Assembly (NCBI GenBank): GCA_964409775.1 | Contig: CAYPEI010000022.1 | Span: 7,239-71,238, forward strand | DNA length: 64,000 nt | Direction of reading: 5' to 3' | Origin: JAHBXL01 sp964409775 | GTDB lineage: Bacteria > Planctomycetota > Phycisphaerae > Phycisphaerales > UBA1924 | In this document: positions 35,240-43,718 of the stretch, in pieces | Position numbering within the stretch: the stretch's first letter is position 1 | Layout: each line of letters starts with the position of its first letter | The notes under the pieces: generated by a model | What the model was told of the DNA's origin: nothing | What the model saw: only the letters and a program-made list of their open reading frames with translations | The model's database searches: none | Position numbers and translations under genes: made by a program

Positions 35240-36457
35240 TTACGCGGCCATGGCCTGGATCACCCGCATCAACTGCCACATGTCCGTGTCGCCGGCGTCT
35301 TCCAGGCCGAGTTTGCGGCGGATGGAGTCCGCCGTTTCATTCTGCGGCCGGACCGTACAACTCAGCAGCCGCTCCCCCTTTTCGCCGGAGATGTAGGCGA
35401 TGACCTCGCCGTTGCTTCCCGGCTCGACTTCGATGGTGTGGCCGCACAGATTCAGCCGCTCTACGCCGCCGCGGGACTCCAGGCGGATCGCCCGCTCGAT
35501 CTGAAGGTCCATCATCTCGGTGAGTTGCATCTGCACCGAGTCGGCGACGGCGTCGATCTCTTCAACTCGATCACCGATATGCGAGAACATCTCGATGGTG
35601 GCCTGGTACTCGTTGCCGGCCGCGGAGATCACCGCCGCAAGGCCGCCCGCCGGCAGTTCGAAGAGTTTGCCGGCCACGGCGTGGAGCGGTTCGTCGGAAC
35701 GCGGCAGCCCGTCCGGGCTCAGCCGGAGCGAGCCGGCGTAGTACCCGATCCGCTGCAGTGCGGCCACCGAATCGGCGGCGTGATGCGTCGGCGGCGGGGC
35801 ATGGTGCCAGACGATCGGCCGGGCAAGCACCGTGGGGAGTTTCCACCGCCGCGCGAGAGTCGCGGCGACATCGGTGTGCGTGAACTCGAGCCGGTCGAAC
35901 TCCGCCGCGAACAGTTTCGCGGGCGAGTCCGCGGCGTCGTGCAGTTTCAGATAGTCTTCGCCGAGAAGGCGGGCCATCAGCGGGACAGCGCAGTCGAGCA
36001 TGAGGCCGACCACGAACGCCTCGCCGACGAGCGTCGGGCAACTCACCTTCGCCAGGGCGCTCGCGAGGCTGGCGCGATACACGGACTGGCCCCAGATGCG
36101 CCGGGTCAACTCCTTGACCCCCGACGGTGTTGCGGCGCGGCTGAGGTAGAAGCCCAGGCACACGGCCTTGGTGCGCTCGGTGCCGAGGAGAACCAGTGCC
36201 CGCTCGAGTTTGGTGACCGGGGCACGCTGCGCATAAAACGCAGAGTTGGCGAGTTTGAGCAGCCGGCCGGTCAGCGCCCAGTCGGTACGCACGGCGTCGG
36301 CCCAGTCCTGCACGCGGGCGCCCGGGTCCTGCGCGAGTTTGAGCACGCGAAGGGCCACCTTGGGCTGCGTTTCCAGCCCGATCTTGTCGAGCATGCGCGA
36401 GATGCGGTCGTGCAGAGTTTCCAGTTCGTTGGCTGAGAGATCGCGCCGCGGTTTCAT
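35240..36457 (-). CDS. HDOD domain signalling protein
   Basis: 405 residues from ATG 36457; an in-frame GTG at 36469 has no better site. The HDOD domain covers about residues 25-240: TQPKVALRVLKLAQDP, LTGRLLKLANSAFY, ALVLLGTERTKAVCLGFYLS, WGQSVYRASLASALAK and FVVGLMLDCAVPLMARLL. The usual HD dyad is absent (LMLDCAVP), typical of HDOD proteins, which act as non-catalytic signalling modules. The C-terminal 140 residues are unassigned. HDOD proteins control chemotaxis, motility, biofilm or stress responses. No kinase is adjacent. Confidence 0.87.
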   Translation of the reverse strand: MKPRRDLSANELETLHDRISRMLDKIGLETQPKVALRVLKLAQDPGARVQDWADAVRTDWALTGRLLKLANSAFYAQRAPVTKLERALVLLGTERTKAVCLGFYLSRAATPSGVKELTRRIWGQSVYRASLASALAKVSCPTLVGEAFVVGLMLDCAVPLMARLLGEDYLKLHDAADSPAKLFAAEFDRLEFTHTDVAATLARRWKLPTVLARPIVWHHAPPPTHHAADSVAALQRIGYYAGSLRLSPDGLPRSDEPLHAVAGKLFELPAGGLAAVISAAGNEYQATIEMFSHIGDRVEEIDAVADSVQMQLTEMMDLQIERAIRLESRGGVERLNLCGHTIEVEPGSNGEVIAYISGEKGERLLSCTVRPQNETADSIRRKLGLEDAGDTDMWQLMRVIQAMAA

Positions 36458-36626
36458 CCGCTCACCCACGGGTTAGCCCGTGCGCGCGACCGTCGCGCCC
36501 TCGAGTTGTCCGCGGAACTGGTCGCCATCACCAGTCTAAATCGACCGGAACGGCGTCTATCTTGCCGGGCGGTCTTGCATGCAAGAAGGGCATCACCTGA
36601 TTACCACGGAGCGCGGTCCAATAACC

Positions 36627-37382
36627 TCAGGGCTGGAGGCGCGTGGCGGTCCATCCGCCCCCGGCGAGAACATCCGTGAGCCGGCCCGATGCGTCCTTCT
36701 CCTGCCGCAACCGGCGCTCCCATCGGGCACGATCATGGAGTCGAACCTTGCTGCCGACCCACAGTTCAACGCAGGCGGCAACGAAGCGGAAGCCGCCCCA
36801 ATGCGGCGGTCGCGGAATCTCGACTCTCGCATCCGGCGCCGGCGGGCGCGCAGGATCGATCCCGAACCGGCGCAGCGTCGCATCGACCCGGGCGAGCATC
36901 GCGGCGCGCGACGCGATCGGCTCGCTCTGGTCGCTTGACCAGGCGCCGATGCGGCTCATCCACGAGCGCGTCGTGAAATAGGCGTCGCTCTCGGCGGGGG
37001 TGGCGCGGACGACGAGCCCTTCGACGCGGACCTGGAGGTCGAGGGTGTCCCAGTGAAACGCCGCGGCCGCGCGCGGGTTGGCATCGAGGGCTCGCCCCTT
37101 GCGCCCGCGATAGTTGGTGTGAAACGTGAACGCGCCGGCGACGGGGTCGATGTCCTTGCAGAGGACGATGCGCGTCGCGGGCGTGCCGTCGGCATCGATG
37201 GTCGCGAGGCTCAGGGCGTTGGGATTGGGCTGCACGCGCTGGTCGCGGGCGCGGTTGAACCATGCAACAAACAGCGGGAACGGGTCGCCCGGAAGAGGCT
37301 CGGGCAGGAGTTGATCGACCGACCAGCCGGCGCGCGGATCGGATTGATCAAAGACGGCAGGGTTGGTGGGATCAACAGTCAT
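36627..37382 (-). CDS. pdxH: Pyridoxamine 5'-phosphate oxidase PdxH
   Basis: 251 residues from ATG 37382, with GGAGAA 8 nt upstream. FMN-dependent oxidase converting pyridoxine or pyridoxamine 5'-phosphate to PLP, the last step of the DXP-dependent route. Motifs: PNALSLATIDADGTPATRIVLCKDID, FTFHTNYRGRKGRAL (FMN phosphate contacts), FHWDTLDLQVRVEG, SDAYFTTRSWMSRIGAWSSDQS, and C-terminal HWGGFRF and WERRL; the usual final RLxP is present as RLQP. It lies next to pdxJ on the same strand, 140 bp apart. Confidence 0.95.
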   Translation of the reverse strand: MTVDPTNPAVFDQSDPRAGWSVDQLLPEPLPGDPFPLFVAWFNRARDQRVQPNPNALSLATIDADGTPATRIVLCKDIDPVAGAFTFHTNYRGRKGRALDANPRAAAAFHWDTLDLQVRVEGLVVRATPAESDAYFTTRSWMSRIGAWSSDQSEPIASRAAMLARVDATLRRFGIDPARPPAPDARVEIPRPPHWGGFRFVAACVELWVGSKVRLHDRARWERRLRQEKDASGRLTDVLAGGGWTATRLQP

Positions 37383-37522
37383 AAACGAAGTTCTCCGCAC
37401 GTGGCGCAGAGGTCGCGAGAGGATGAAGACGGGTGTTTCCTCAATCGTCCAATCAGGTGCCGGGACGATGTGACCGAGGCTCCGGCTCGTGTGCGATCTC
37501 CGCGTCTCGTGCCGTGATCATG
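37383..37522. repeat. Degenerate GCAGAGG-type repeat between pdxH and pdxJ
   Basis: TCCGCACGTGGCGCAGAGG at the left and CTCCGCGTCTCGTGCCGTGA at the right are related to the inverted-repeat elements at 32911 and 50009, but the ends are eroded. No gene or terminator with a U-run is seen. Confidence 0.45.
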
Positions 37523-38323
37523 TCACGCGGTACGAACACTGTGGGCCTGCATCAGGTCCTTCATCTCCCGGACCGCCCTTCGAAGGCCGATGAACACCGC
37601 GCGTGAGACGATGGCGTGCCCGATATGGAGTTCCGCGATCCCCGGCTGCGAGGCGATGGGGCCGACGTTGTGATAGTTCAGGGCATGACCGGCGTTGAAT
37701 CGCAGGCCCGCGCCGCGGACCCGACGCCCCGCCGCGGCGACCCTTTCCAGTTCCTCCGCGAGTTCCTCGCGCCGGAAGTCCCCGCCGTGCACGGCAAACG
37801 CGTGGGCGTACGGTCCGGTGTGAATCTCGCAGATGTCGAAGCCTGCCTGGATGGCCGCGGCGATCTGCGCCTCGTCCGCGTCGATGAATGCCGACGCGAT
37901 CATGCCGGCGCTGTGGAGGCGCGTCACGACTTCCTTGATTCGCGGCAGGTTTCGGACGACATCCAGCCCGCCCTCGGTCGTCACCTCCTGCCGGCCCTCG
38001 GGAACGAGCATCGCCGTGTGCGGCAGAAGCCGGCAGGCGATCTGGACCATTTCATCCGTCGCGGCCATTTCGAGGTTCAGTTTGACCTTGACCAGGCGTC
38101 GGAGCAGTTCAACGTCGCGGTCCTGGATGTGGCGGCGGTCCTCACGGAGGTGGACCGTGATGCCGTCGGCCCCACCCAGTTCAGCCTCATGCGCCGCCCT
38201 GACGGGATCCGGCTCCCCGGCATCGATCCCCCCGGGCAGGCCGGATCCGCCCCCCGCGCCGTGTCGGTAGCGAGCCTGGCGAACGGTGGCGACGTGGTCG
38301 ATGTTCACGCCGAGTTGGATCAT
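37523..38323 (-). CDS. pdxJ: Pyridoxine 5'-phosphate synthase PdxJ
   Basis: 266 residues from ATG 38323 (MIQLGVNIDHVATVRQAR). TIM-barrel enzyme condensing 3-amino-2-oxopropyl phosphate with 1-deoxyxylulose 5-phosphate to form pyridoxine 5'-phosphate. Family features: LGVNIDHVATVRQARY, ADGITVHLREDRRHIQDRDV with catalytic His/Arg, LNLEMAATDEMV, LVPEGRQEVTTEGGLD, EIHTGPYA and NAGHALNYHNV; IGHAIVSRAVFIGL closes the phosphate site. Length is normal. Together with pdxH and pdxA this shows the DXP-dependent vitamin B6 route. Confidence 0.96.
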   Translation of the reverse strand: MIQLGVNIDHVATVRQARYRHGAGGGSGLPGGIDAGEPDPVRAAHEAELGGADGITVHLREDRRHIQDRDVELLRRLVKVKLNLEMAATDEMVQIACRLLPHTAMLVPEGRQEVTTEGGLDVVRNLPRIKEVVTRLHSAGMIASAFIDADEAQIAAAIQAGFDICEIHTGPYAHAFAVHGGDFRREELAEELERVAAAGRRVRGAGLRFNAGHALNYHNVGPIASQPGIAELHIGHAIVSRAVFIGLRRAVREMKDLMQAHSVRTA

Positions 38324-38483
38324 GCCCGGAGTGTATGTTGACCATCTGCCCGCCCGTCCGGGGGATACGGTCAAGACGATTCAGGCCTCCGGCAGCGACG
38401 AACCTTGACCCGGGCGCCTCGAACCGCGACGATGGAAGTTCACGATCACACTCAACCCGGCGGAGCCGGAGCGGCGAGAGCAC

Positions 38484-41400
38484 ATGGCGGGCGCAGTGAA
38501 GGGCATGGAAGCGGGCAAGGCCGCGGCGGAAGCGGCCGCGGCGGCGGTGCGCGTGCCGCCGGAGAGCCCGCTGGCCCCGTGGCTGAACCCCGACGGCACG
38601 CCCAGGGACCTCGGCAAGGGCTTCGCTCACCTCCACCTGCACAGCGAGTACTCACTGCTCGACGGCGGCAACCGCGTCGACAAGTTGGTCAAACGGGTGA
38701 AGGAACTGGGGATGTGGTCGGTCGCGGTGACCGACCACGGCAACCTGTTCGGCGCGGCGTCGTTCTATCAGGCCGCGAAAGACGCGGGGATTGTCCCGAT
38801 CCTGGGGGTGGAGGCCTATGTCACACCGCCGGAACGCAACCGTCGCGACCGGACGTACACCGGCGTTTCGGATGGCGGGTACCACCTGGTGCTGCTGGCG
38901 GAGACGCAGGAGGGGTGGGACAACCTGGTGTACCTGTGCTCCGAGGCGTATCTCACGGGGTTCTACTTCAAGCCGCGGATCGATCGGGAGATCCTCGCCA
39001 AGCACTGCGCGGGGTTGATCGCCATCATCGGGCACCTGGGGAGCGAGATCGGGGACCACCTGCTGGCGTTCGAGCGGACAGGGGACAGCAAGTGGTGGGA
39101 GAAGGCGCTTGAGAGCGCTCGCTGGCACAAGGCGACGTTTGGCGATGGCGAAGATGCCGCGACTGCGCGGTTCTTCGTCGAGTTGCAGCACCACGTGCCC
39201 GAGCAGAACTCGATCAACAAGCACCTGGTGCGACTGGCGCGGGAGGTCGGCGCGCCGCTGGTGTGCGACAACGACTCGCACTTCCTGAAGGCCGAGGACC
39301 ACGATGCCCACGACACGCTGATCTGCATCTCGATGGGGAAGGTGAAGCACGACTCGGAGCGTCTGCGCTACCCCGAGGAACTGTACGTGAAGTCGCCCGC
39401 GGAGATGCGGGAGATCTTCGAGGACCGCTACATCGGCGGGGAGTGGAAGGAAATCGGGCGCGAAGCGCTCGACAACACATTGCGGATCGCGGCACGATGC
39501 GCGCTGGGCGGCGCAAAGCCGCCGATCGGCCAGAACCACGCGCCGATGGTGCGGGTGGCTCGCAAGGGCGGTCGATCGGCAGACCAGCAGATCAGCAAGC
39601 CGGCAAACAGCAGGCGGCCCAACGCGCGCGGGGCTGGGGACGAGTGGGCGGACATGCCCACGTGGGACGAGCCGCGGTTCGCGGGCGACTTGACGGCGTG
39701 GTTCAGCGCGTACTGCGATGAGTTTGAGGTGGTGCCGCTTCGGTTTGATGATGATGCATCCGCCGAGGAGCGGGCACGCATCAACGCCGAGGCCAAGGCC
39801 GAGTGCGACCGCGCACTGCGGATGCTGTCGGAGGCGGGGGTGATCTGGCGGTACGGGCCGGGCGAAGAGCAGACCAACCGGAAAGACATCCGCGCGCGGC
39901 TCGAACGCGAACTGACGATTCTCTGCGACAAGAACATCGCCGCGTACTTCCTGATCGTGTGGGACTTTGTCAACTGGGGCCGGCAGCGCGGCATCCCGGC
40001 CAACGCCCGCGGCTCGGGCGTGGGCACCATGGTAGGCTACGTGCTCGGGCTGTCCAACGCGTGCCCGGTGCAGTACGGCCTGCTGTTCGAGCGGTTCACC
40101 GACCCCGACCGCTCAGAGTACCCCGATATCGATATCGACCTGTGCCAGGACGGACGGGGCGATGTCATCGACTATGTGCGCCGCAAGTACGGGCACGTGG
40201 CGCAGATCATCACGTTCGGGACGCTCAAGGCCCGCGCGGCGATCCGCGATGTGGCGCGGGTGCTGGCGATCTCGCTCCCCGTCGCCGATCGCGTGGCCAA
40301 ACTCGTCCCCGAGCAGTTGAATATCACGCTCGAAGATGCGATCGAGCAAGAGCCCGAACTCAGGAAGATCTACGAGGGTGACAGCGGCGCAATCGACAAA
40401 CTGCACCAGAACCTGCCTGTCGGGCAGCGGGCCGAGGCCCAGACGCTGCGGTCGCTGATCGATAACGCGCGGACGATCGAGGGGCAGGCGCGCCACGCGA
40501 GCGTGCACGCCGCGGGCGTGATCGTGGCGACGCGACCGCTGCACGAGATCGTGCCGCTGTACAAGCAGTCGGGCGCGGCCGAGCACGAGATCGTGACTCA
40601 GTGGGACGGCCCGACGTGCGAGAAGGTCGGCCTGCTGAAGATGGACTTTCTGGGCCTGCGCACGCTGAGCGTGATCGAGCGTGCCAAGAAACTGATCCGC
40701 GAGACGCTCAGCGAGGAGGAGATCTGGAAGGCGGTGGGGCGGGAGAAGCCGAGAACCCATGGATTGCAATCCATGGGTTCTGTGCACCCGCTCGATCTGG
40801 AACGGCTGACATACGACGATCCCAAAGTCTTCGAACTCTTCCAGCGGGCCGACACCACCGGCGTGTTCCAGTTTGAATCGGGCGGCATGCGCCGGTTGCT
40901 GGTCGACATGCGCCCCGACCGCCTTGAGGACCTCATCGCGGCGAACGCGCTGTTCCGCCCGGGCCCGATGGACCTGATCCCCGATTACAACCGCCGCAAG
41001 CACGGGCAGGCGGAAGTGCCGCGGGTCCACCCGATCGTCGAGCAATACACCGCCGAGACATACGGCGTGATGGTGTACCAGGAGCAGGTCATGCAGATCG
41101 TGCACGGCCTGGGCGGCATCAAACTGCGCGACGCGTACACGCTCATCAAGAACATCAGCAAGAAGAAGCACGACAAGATCGAGAAGGAGCGGCCGAAGTT
41201 TGTCGAGGGTGCGCAGAAGCAGGGCCTGACCAGGCAGGCGGCGGAAGACCTGTTCGAGTTGATCCTGAAGTTCGCGGGCTACGGCTTCAACAAGAGCCAC
41301 TCGACGGGCTACGCGATCGTCGCGTACCAGACGGCCTACCTCAAGACGTACTTCCCGAACCAGTACATGGCCGCGTTCCTGACATACGAGAGCCAGGCGC

Positions 41401-42962
41401 AGAAGGTGGCGGACTGGATCCCGTACGTCGAGGATTGCAAGACGACGCGGTTTGTCAATGGCAAGGTCGGCGTCGAGGTGCGGCCGCCGGATGTGAACCT
41501 GTCCCGCGCTGACTTCGGCGTTGTGTTTGACGAGGGCGAGCCGCGCGATGCGCTGCACGGGCACGTGCGGTTCGGCCTGAAGGCGATCAAGGGCGCGGGC
41601 GACAAGGCGATCGCGGCGATCGTGGAGGAGAGGGACCAGACCAGCCCTGACGCGGCAGGCAAAGCGCCCCAGCGCTTCAACTCCCTGTTTGACTTCTGCG
41701 AGCGGGTGATGGCGCGGCTGGCGATTCATGCGGCCCAGTCGGCCGCGAACGGGACAGGCAGCGGGGGGGGCGGCGGCAACGCGAACCTCCTGAACAAGAC
41801 CACGCTCGAATCGCTCATCAAGTGCGGCGCGATGGACTCGCTGCACCCGCCGGAAGGGCGGTCGCTCCGCGCGGCGATGACGGCGAGCATCGAGGCGGCG
41901 ATGTCGGCGGCGCAGAAAGTGGCACAGGACAAGGCCGCCGGACAGGGCGGATTGTTCCTGGGCAAAGATGCGGGCGGCGGGGCAGCGCAGGCGGGCGCGA
42001 AGGTGGAAGGCTCGCTGCTGGCCAAGGCCTCGCCGTGGAGCGAGAGCGAGACGCTCGCGAAGGAGAAGGAGATCCTCGGGTTCTACGTCTCCAGCCACCC
42101 ACTGGAGGAGTGGAGCGCGTGGACGAAGGTCTTCGTCACCGCGGGATGCGAAGCGGCCAAGGCGCTCCCGCACGACTCGCGCGTGGTGCTGGCCGGGCTG
42201 ATCGGCACGGTGCGGACGCTCATCGTCAAGACGGGCCGGAGCGCGGGGCAGAAGATGGCGATCGTGCCAATCGAAGATCAGAGCGGCACGATCGAGGTCG
42301 TGCTGTTCGCCGATCGGTATGCGCAGTTCGTCGATACCGTGCAGACGGGCAACGCGGTGTTCGTAGTCGGGCGGATCGATCGGTCGCGCGCGGGGGGCGC
42401 GGGTGGCGGAGGGGGTGGCGGGCCGAATGGCAACGGCGCATCCGGTAATGATGAAGACCCCGGCGCAGCGGGCGGCAAGCCGGGCGGCGGCGGTGGGCAG
42501 GCCAACAGCGTGCAGGTGATCGTCGACCGCGTGGTGCCGATCGACGGCGTGCCCCTGATGCCCGGGAAACTCTGGGTCCGCCTCGATGCCGAGCGGCTGA
42601 ACGGGTCAGGCTCGCAGACGCTGAAGGAACTCGCGGCGATCGTGCGCGGCGAGTCGCTCGGTGGCGGGGATGAGCGTCTGGCCGCCGCCGCGCCGGTCGC
42701 ACCGATGTCCGCCGAAGACCGGTCCACCGCATTCCCCATGGACCTGGTCGTGGATCTTCCGGACCAGCGGATCCGGCTGGAGTCCTCGCCCCATCTGCGG
42801 GTACGGCTGTCAGCGCAGATGGTGAGCGAACTCACCCGCCGCCTTGGAGAGGGGTGCGTGCGCGTGGTAGGGGGCGTAACGGTCGAGACGATGAACGGCA
42901 GAGGTGGCGGGGGGAACAAGCCGTGGATGAAGAACCGCGGCGGCTCCATGGCGAAACGGTAA
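38484..42962 (+). CDS. dnaE: DNA polymerase III alpha subunit DnaE
   Basis: 1492 residues, longer than the usual 1150-1200. Catalytic subunit of the replicative polymerase. PHP domain starts at FAHLHLHSEYSLLDGG (about 48-63); the polymerase active-site triad lies in YPDIDIDLCQDGRGD (Asp548, Asp550, Asp552 region) and in KMDFLGLRTL; ARGSGVGTMVGYVLG and KKKHDKIEKERPKF are conserved. C-terminally there is an OB-fold (VVLAGLIGTVRTLIVKTGRSAGQKMAIVPIEDQ). Extra length comes from an ADQQISKPANSRR insert near residue 363, a palindrome-encoded insert (757-766) and Gly-rich linkers near 1310-1340. Not the PolC type. Confidence 0.97.
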   Translation: MAGAVKGMEAGKAAAEAAAAAVRVPPESPLAPWLNPDGTPRDLGKGFAHLHLHSEYSLLDGGNRVDKLVKRVKELGMWSVAVTDHGNLFGAASFYQAAKDAGIVPILGVEAYVTPPERNRRDRTYTGVSDGGYHLVLLAETQEGWDNLVYLCSEAYLTGFYFKPRIDREILAKHCAGLIAIIGHLGSEIGDHLLAFERTGDSKWWEKALESARWHKATFGDGEDAATARFFVELQHHVPEQNSINKHLVRLAREVGAPLVCDNDSHFLKAEDHDAHDTLICISMGKVKHDSERLRYPEELYVKSPAEMREIFEDRYIGGEWKEIGREALDNTLRIAARCALGGAKPPIGQNHAPMVRVARKGGRSADQQISKPANSRRPNARGAGDEWADMPTWDEPRFAGDLTAWFSAYCDEFEVVPLRFDDDASAEERARINAEAKAECDRALRMLSEAGVIWRYGPGEEQTNRKDIRARLERELTILCDKNIAAYFLIVWDFVNWGRQRGIPANARGSGVGTMVGYVLGLSNACPVQYGLLFERFTDPDRSEYPDIDIDLCQDGRGDVIDYVRRKYGHVAQIITFGTLKARAAIRDVARVLAISLPVADRVAKLVPEQLNITLEDAIEQEPELRKIYEGDSGAIDKLHQNLPVGQRAEAQTLRSLIDNARTIEGQARHASVHAAGVIVATRPLHEIVPLYKQSGAAEHEIVTQWDGPTCEKVGLLKMDFLGLRTLSVIERAKKLIRETLSEEEIWKAVGREKPRTHGLQSMGSVHPLDLERLTYDDPKVFELFQRADTTGVFQFESGGMRRLLVDMRPDRLEDLIAANALFRPGPMDLIPDYNRRKHGQAEVPRVHPIVEQYTAETYGVMVYQEQVMQIVHGLGGIKLRDAYTLIKNISKKKHDKIEKERPKFVEGAQKQGLTRQAAEDLFELILKFAGYGFNKSHSTGYAIVAYQTAYLKTYFPNQYMAAFLTYESQAQKVADWIPYVEDCKTTRFVNGKVGVEVRPPDVNLSRADFGVVFDEGEPRDALHGHVRFGLKAIKGAGDKAIAAIVEERDQTSPDAAGKAPQRFNSLFDFCERVMARLAIHAAQSAANGTGSGGGGGNANLLNKTTLESLIKCGAMDSLHPPEGRSLRAAMTASIEAAMSAAQKVAQDKAAGQGGLFLGKDAGGGAAQAGAKVEGSLLAKASPWSESETLAKEKEILGFYVSSHPLEEWSAWTKVFVTAGCEAAKALPHDSRVVLAGLIGTVRTLIVKTGRSAGQKMAIVPIEDQSGTIEVVLFADRYAQFVDTVQTGNAVFVVGRIDRSRAGGAGGGGGGGPNGNGASGNDEDPGAAGGKPGGGGGQANSVQVIVDRVVPIDGVPLMPGKLWVRLDAERLNGSGSQTLKELAAIVRGESLGGGDERLAAAAPVAPMSAEDRSTAFPMDLVVDLPDQRIRLESSPHLRVRLSAQMVSELTRRLGEGCVRVVGGVTVETMNGRGGGGNKPWMKNRGGSMAKR
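40752..40781. repeat. Perfect 30-bp palindrome inserted in frame in dnaE
   Basis: A 15-base arm, AGAACCCATGGATTG, is followed immediately by its exact reverse complement. It replaces nothing obvious: it starts on a codon boundary, is exactly ten codons long and encodes RTHGLQSMGS (residues 757-766) in a charged variable loop before the conserved FELFQRADTTGVFQFES block. Confidence 0.9.
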
Positions 42963-42997
42963 AGATCGATCCCTGCACCCTGCCGCCAACGCCTTCC

Positions 42998-43552
42998 CTA
43001 CCGGCTCAGCCTGAACACATCCGTGAGTTCTCCCTCCGCGGTCTCCTCGCCGCGGAAGAACGTGACCCGGATTGTCGGCGATACGGCGCCCGCTGCGCCC
43101 TCGCCGGCATGCCAAGCGAGCAGCCACTGCGGCAGCCCTCCCAGCGACAGCGTATACGTCCGCGTCACCAGGCCGTCGTAGTGCCGCGCGTTCTCTTCCG
43201 GGGTCGAAAGGTCCGTCCGCCAGATCAGGTCCTGGATCTGCGAGCCGTCGGCGAACTCTGACCCGGGCCGGAACAGTTCCACCCGAGCAACACCCAGCGT
43301 TCGCACGGGCTGGCCAAACGCGTCGCGCAGTTCGAAGTGGCACACGATCACCGGCACTCCCGAAGCATCGACCCCGATGCGGGTGAGTGGGTGAATCGCC
43401 AATCGCTCCGGGCGGAGTTCGTCGGGGTCGCGTTGCTCCTCGGCAGACATCCGCCCACGGCCGGAGGCACACCCCACGATCGCGGCGGCTACGGCAGCAA
43501 TGATCGCGCAGGCAGTGGGGCAGCGGAAGTTCTGCACGCCGCGGCTGGGCAT
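42998..43552 (-). CDS. Probable lipoprotein, unknown function
   Basis: 184 residues. A hydrophobic N-terminal segment ends in a lipobox, AAAIVGC (about 22-28). The mature part contains LTRIGVDASGVPVIVCHFELRDAFGQPVRTLGVARVELF, a strand-rich pattern, and PQWLLAWHAGEGAAG near the C-terminus. No known family is recognised, and no Shine-Dalgarno sequence precedes the chosen ATG. It converges with dnaE. Confidence 0.75.
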   Translation of the reverse strand: MPSRGVQNFRCPTACAIIAAVAAAIVGCASGRGRMSAEEQRDPDELRPERLAIHPLTRIGVDASGVPVIVCHFELRDAFGQPVRTLGVARVELFRPGSEFADGSQIQDLIWRTDLSTPEENARHYDGLVTRTYTLSLGGLPQWLLAWHAGEGAAGAVSPTIRVTFFRGEETAEGELTDVFRLSR

Positions 43553-43570
43553 CTCAGGAGTTTATGTAAG

Positions 43571-43588
43571 CCGGAGCGAACGCTCCGG
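43571..43588. repeat. Short perfect palindrome
   Basis: CCGGAGC-GAAC-GCTCCGG, a 7-bp perfect stem, lies between the lipoprotein start and the end of the signalling operon. Read on the minus strand it follows the GAF-gene stop by about 130 bp without a U-run; more like an extragenic palindrome than a terminator. Confidence 0.45.
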
Positions 43589-43718
43589 AGAAAATCCGAG
43601 GACCGTGGATTGCTGTGGCCGCGGGGTGCGCGCCCTCCGCGGATGCTTGTGCCTGTTCCCGCGGCGATGGGACGGACTTGCCTCTGCTTCTTGCAGGGCA
43701 CTCCGCCGGAACCCCGGG

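Noticed and set aside
40113..42173. 686-codon ORF antisense to dnaE
   Set aside because: Shadow of the DnaE reading frame; no recognisable domain, low-complexity composition.
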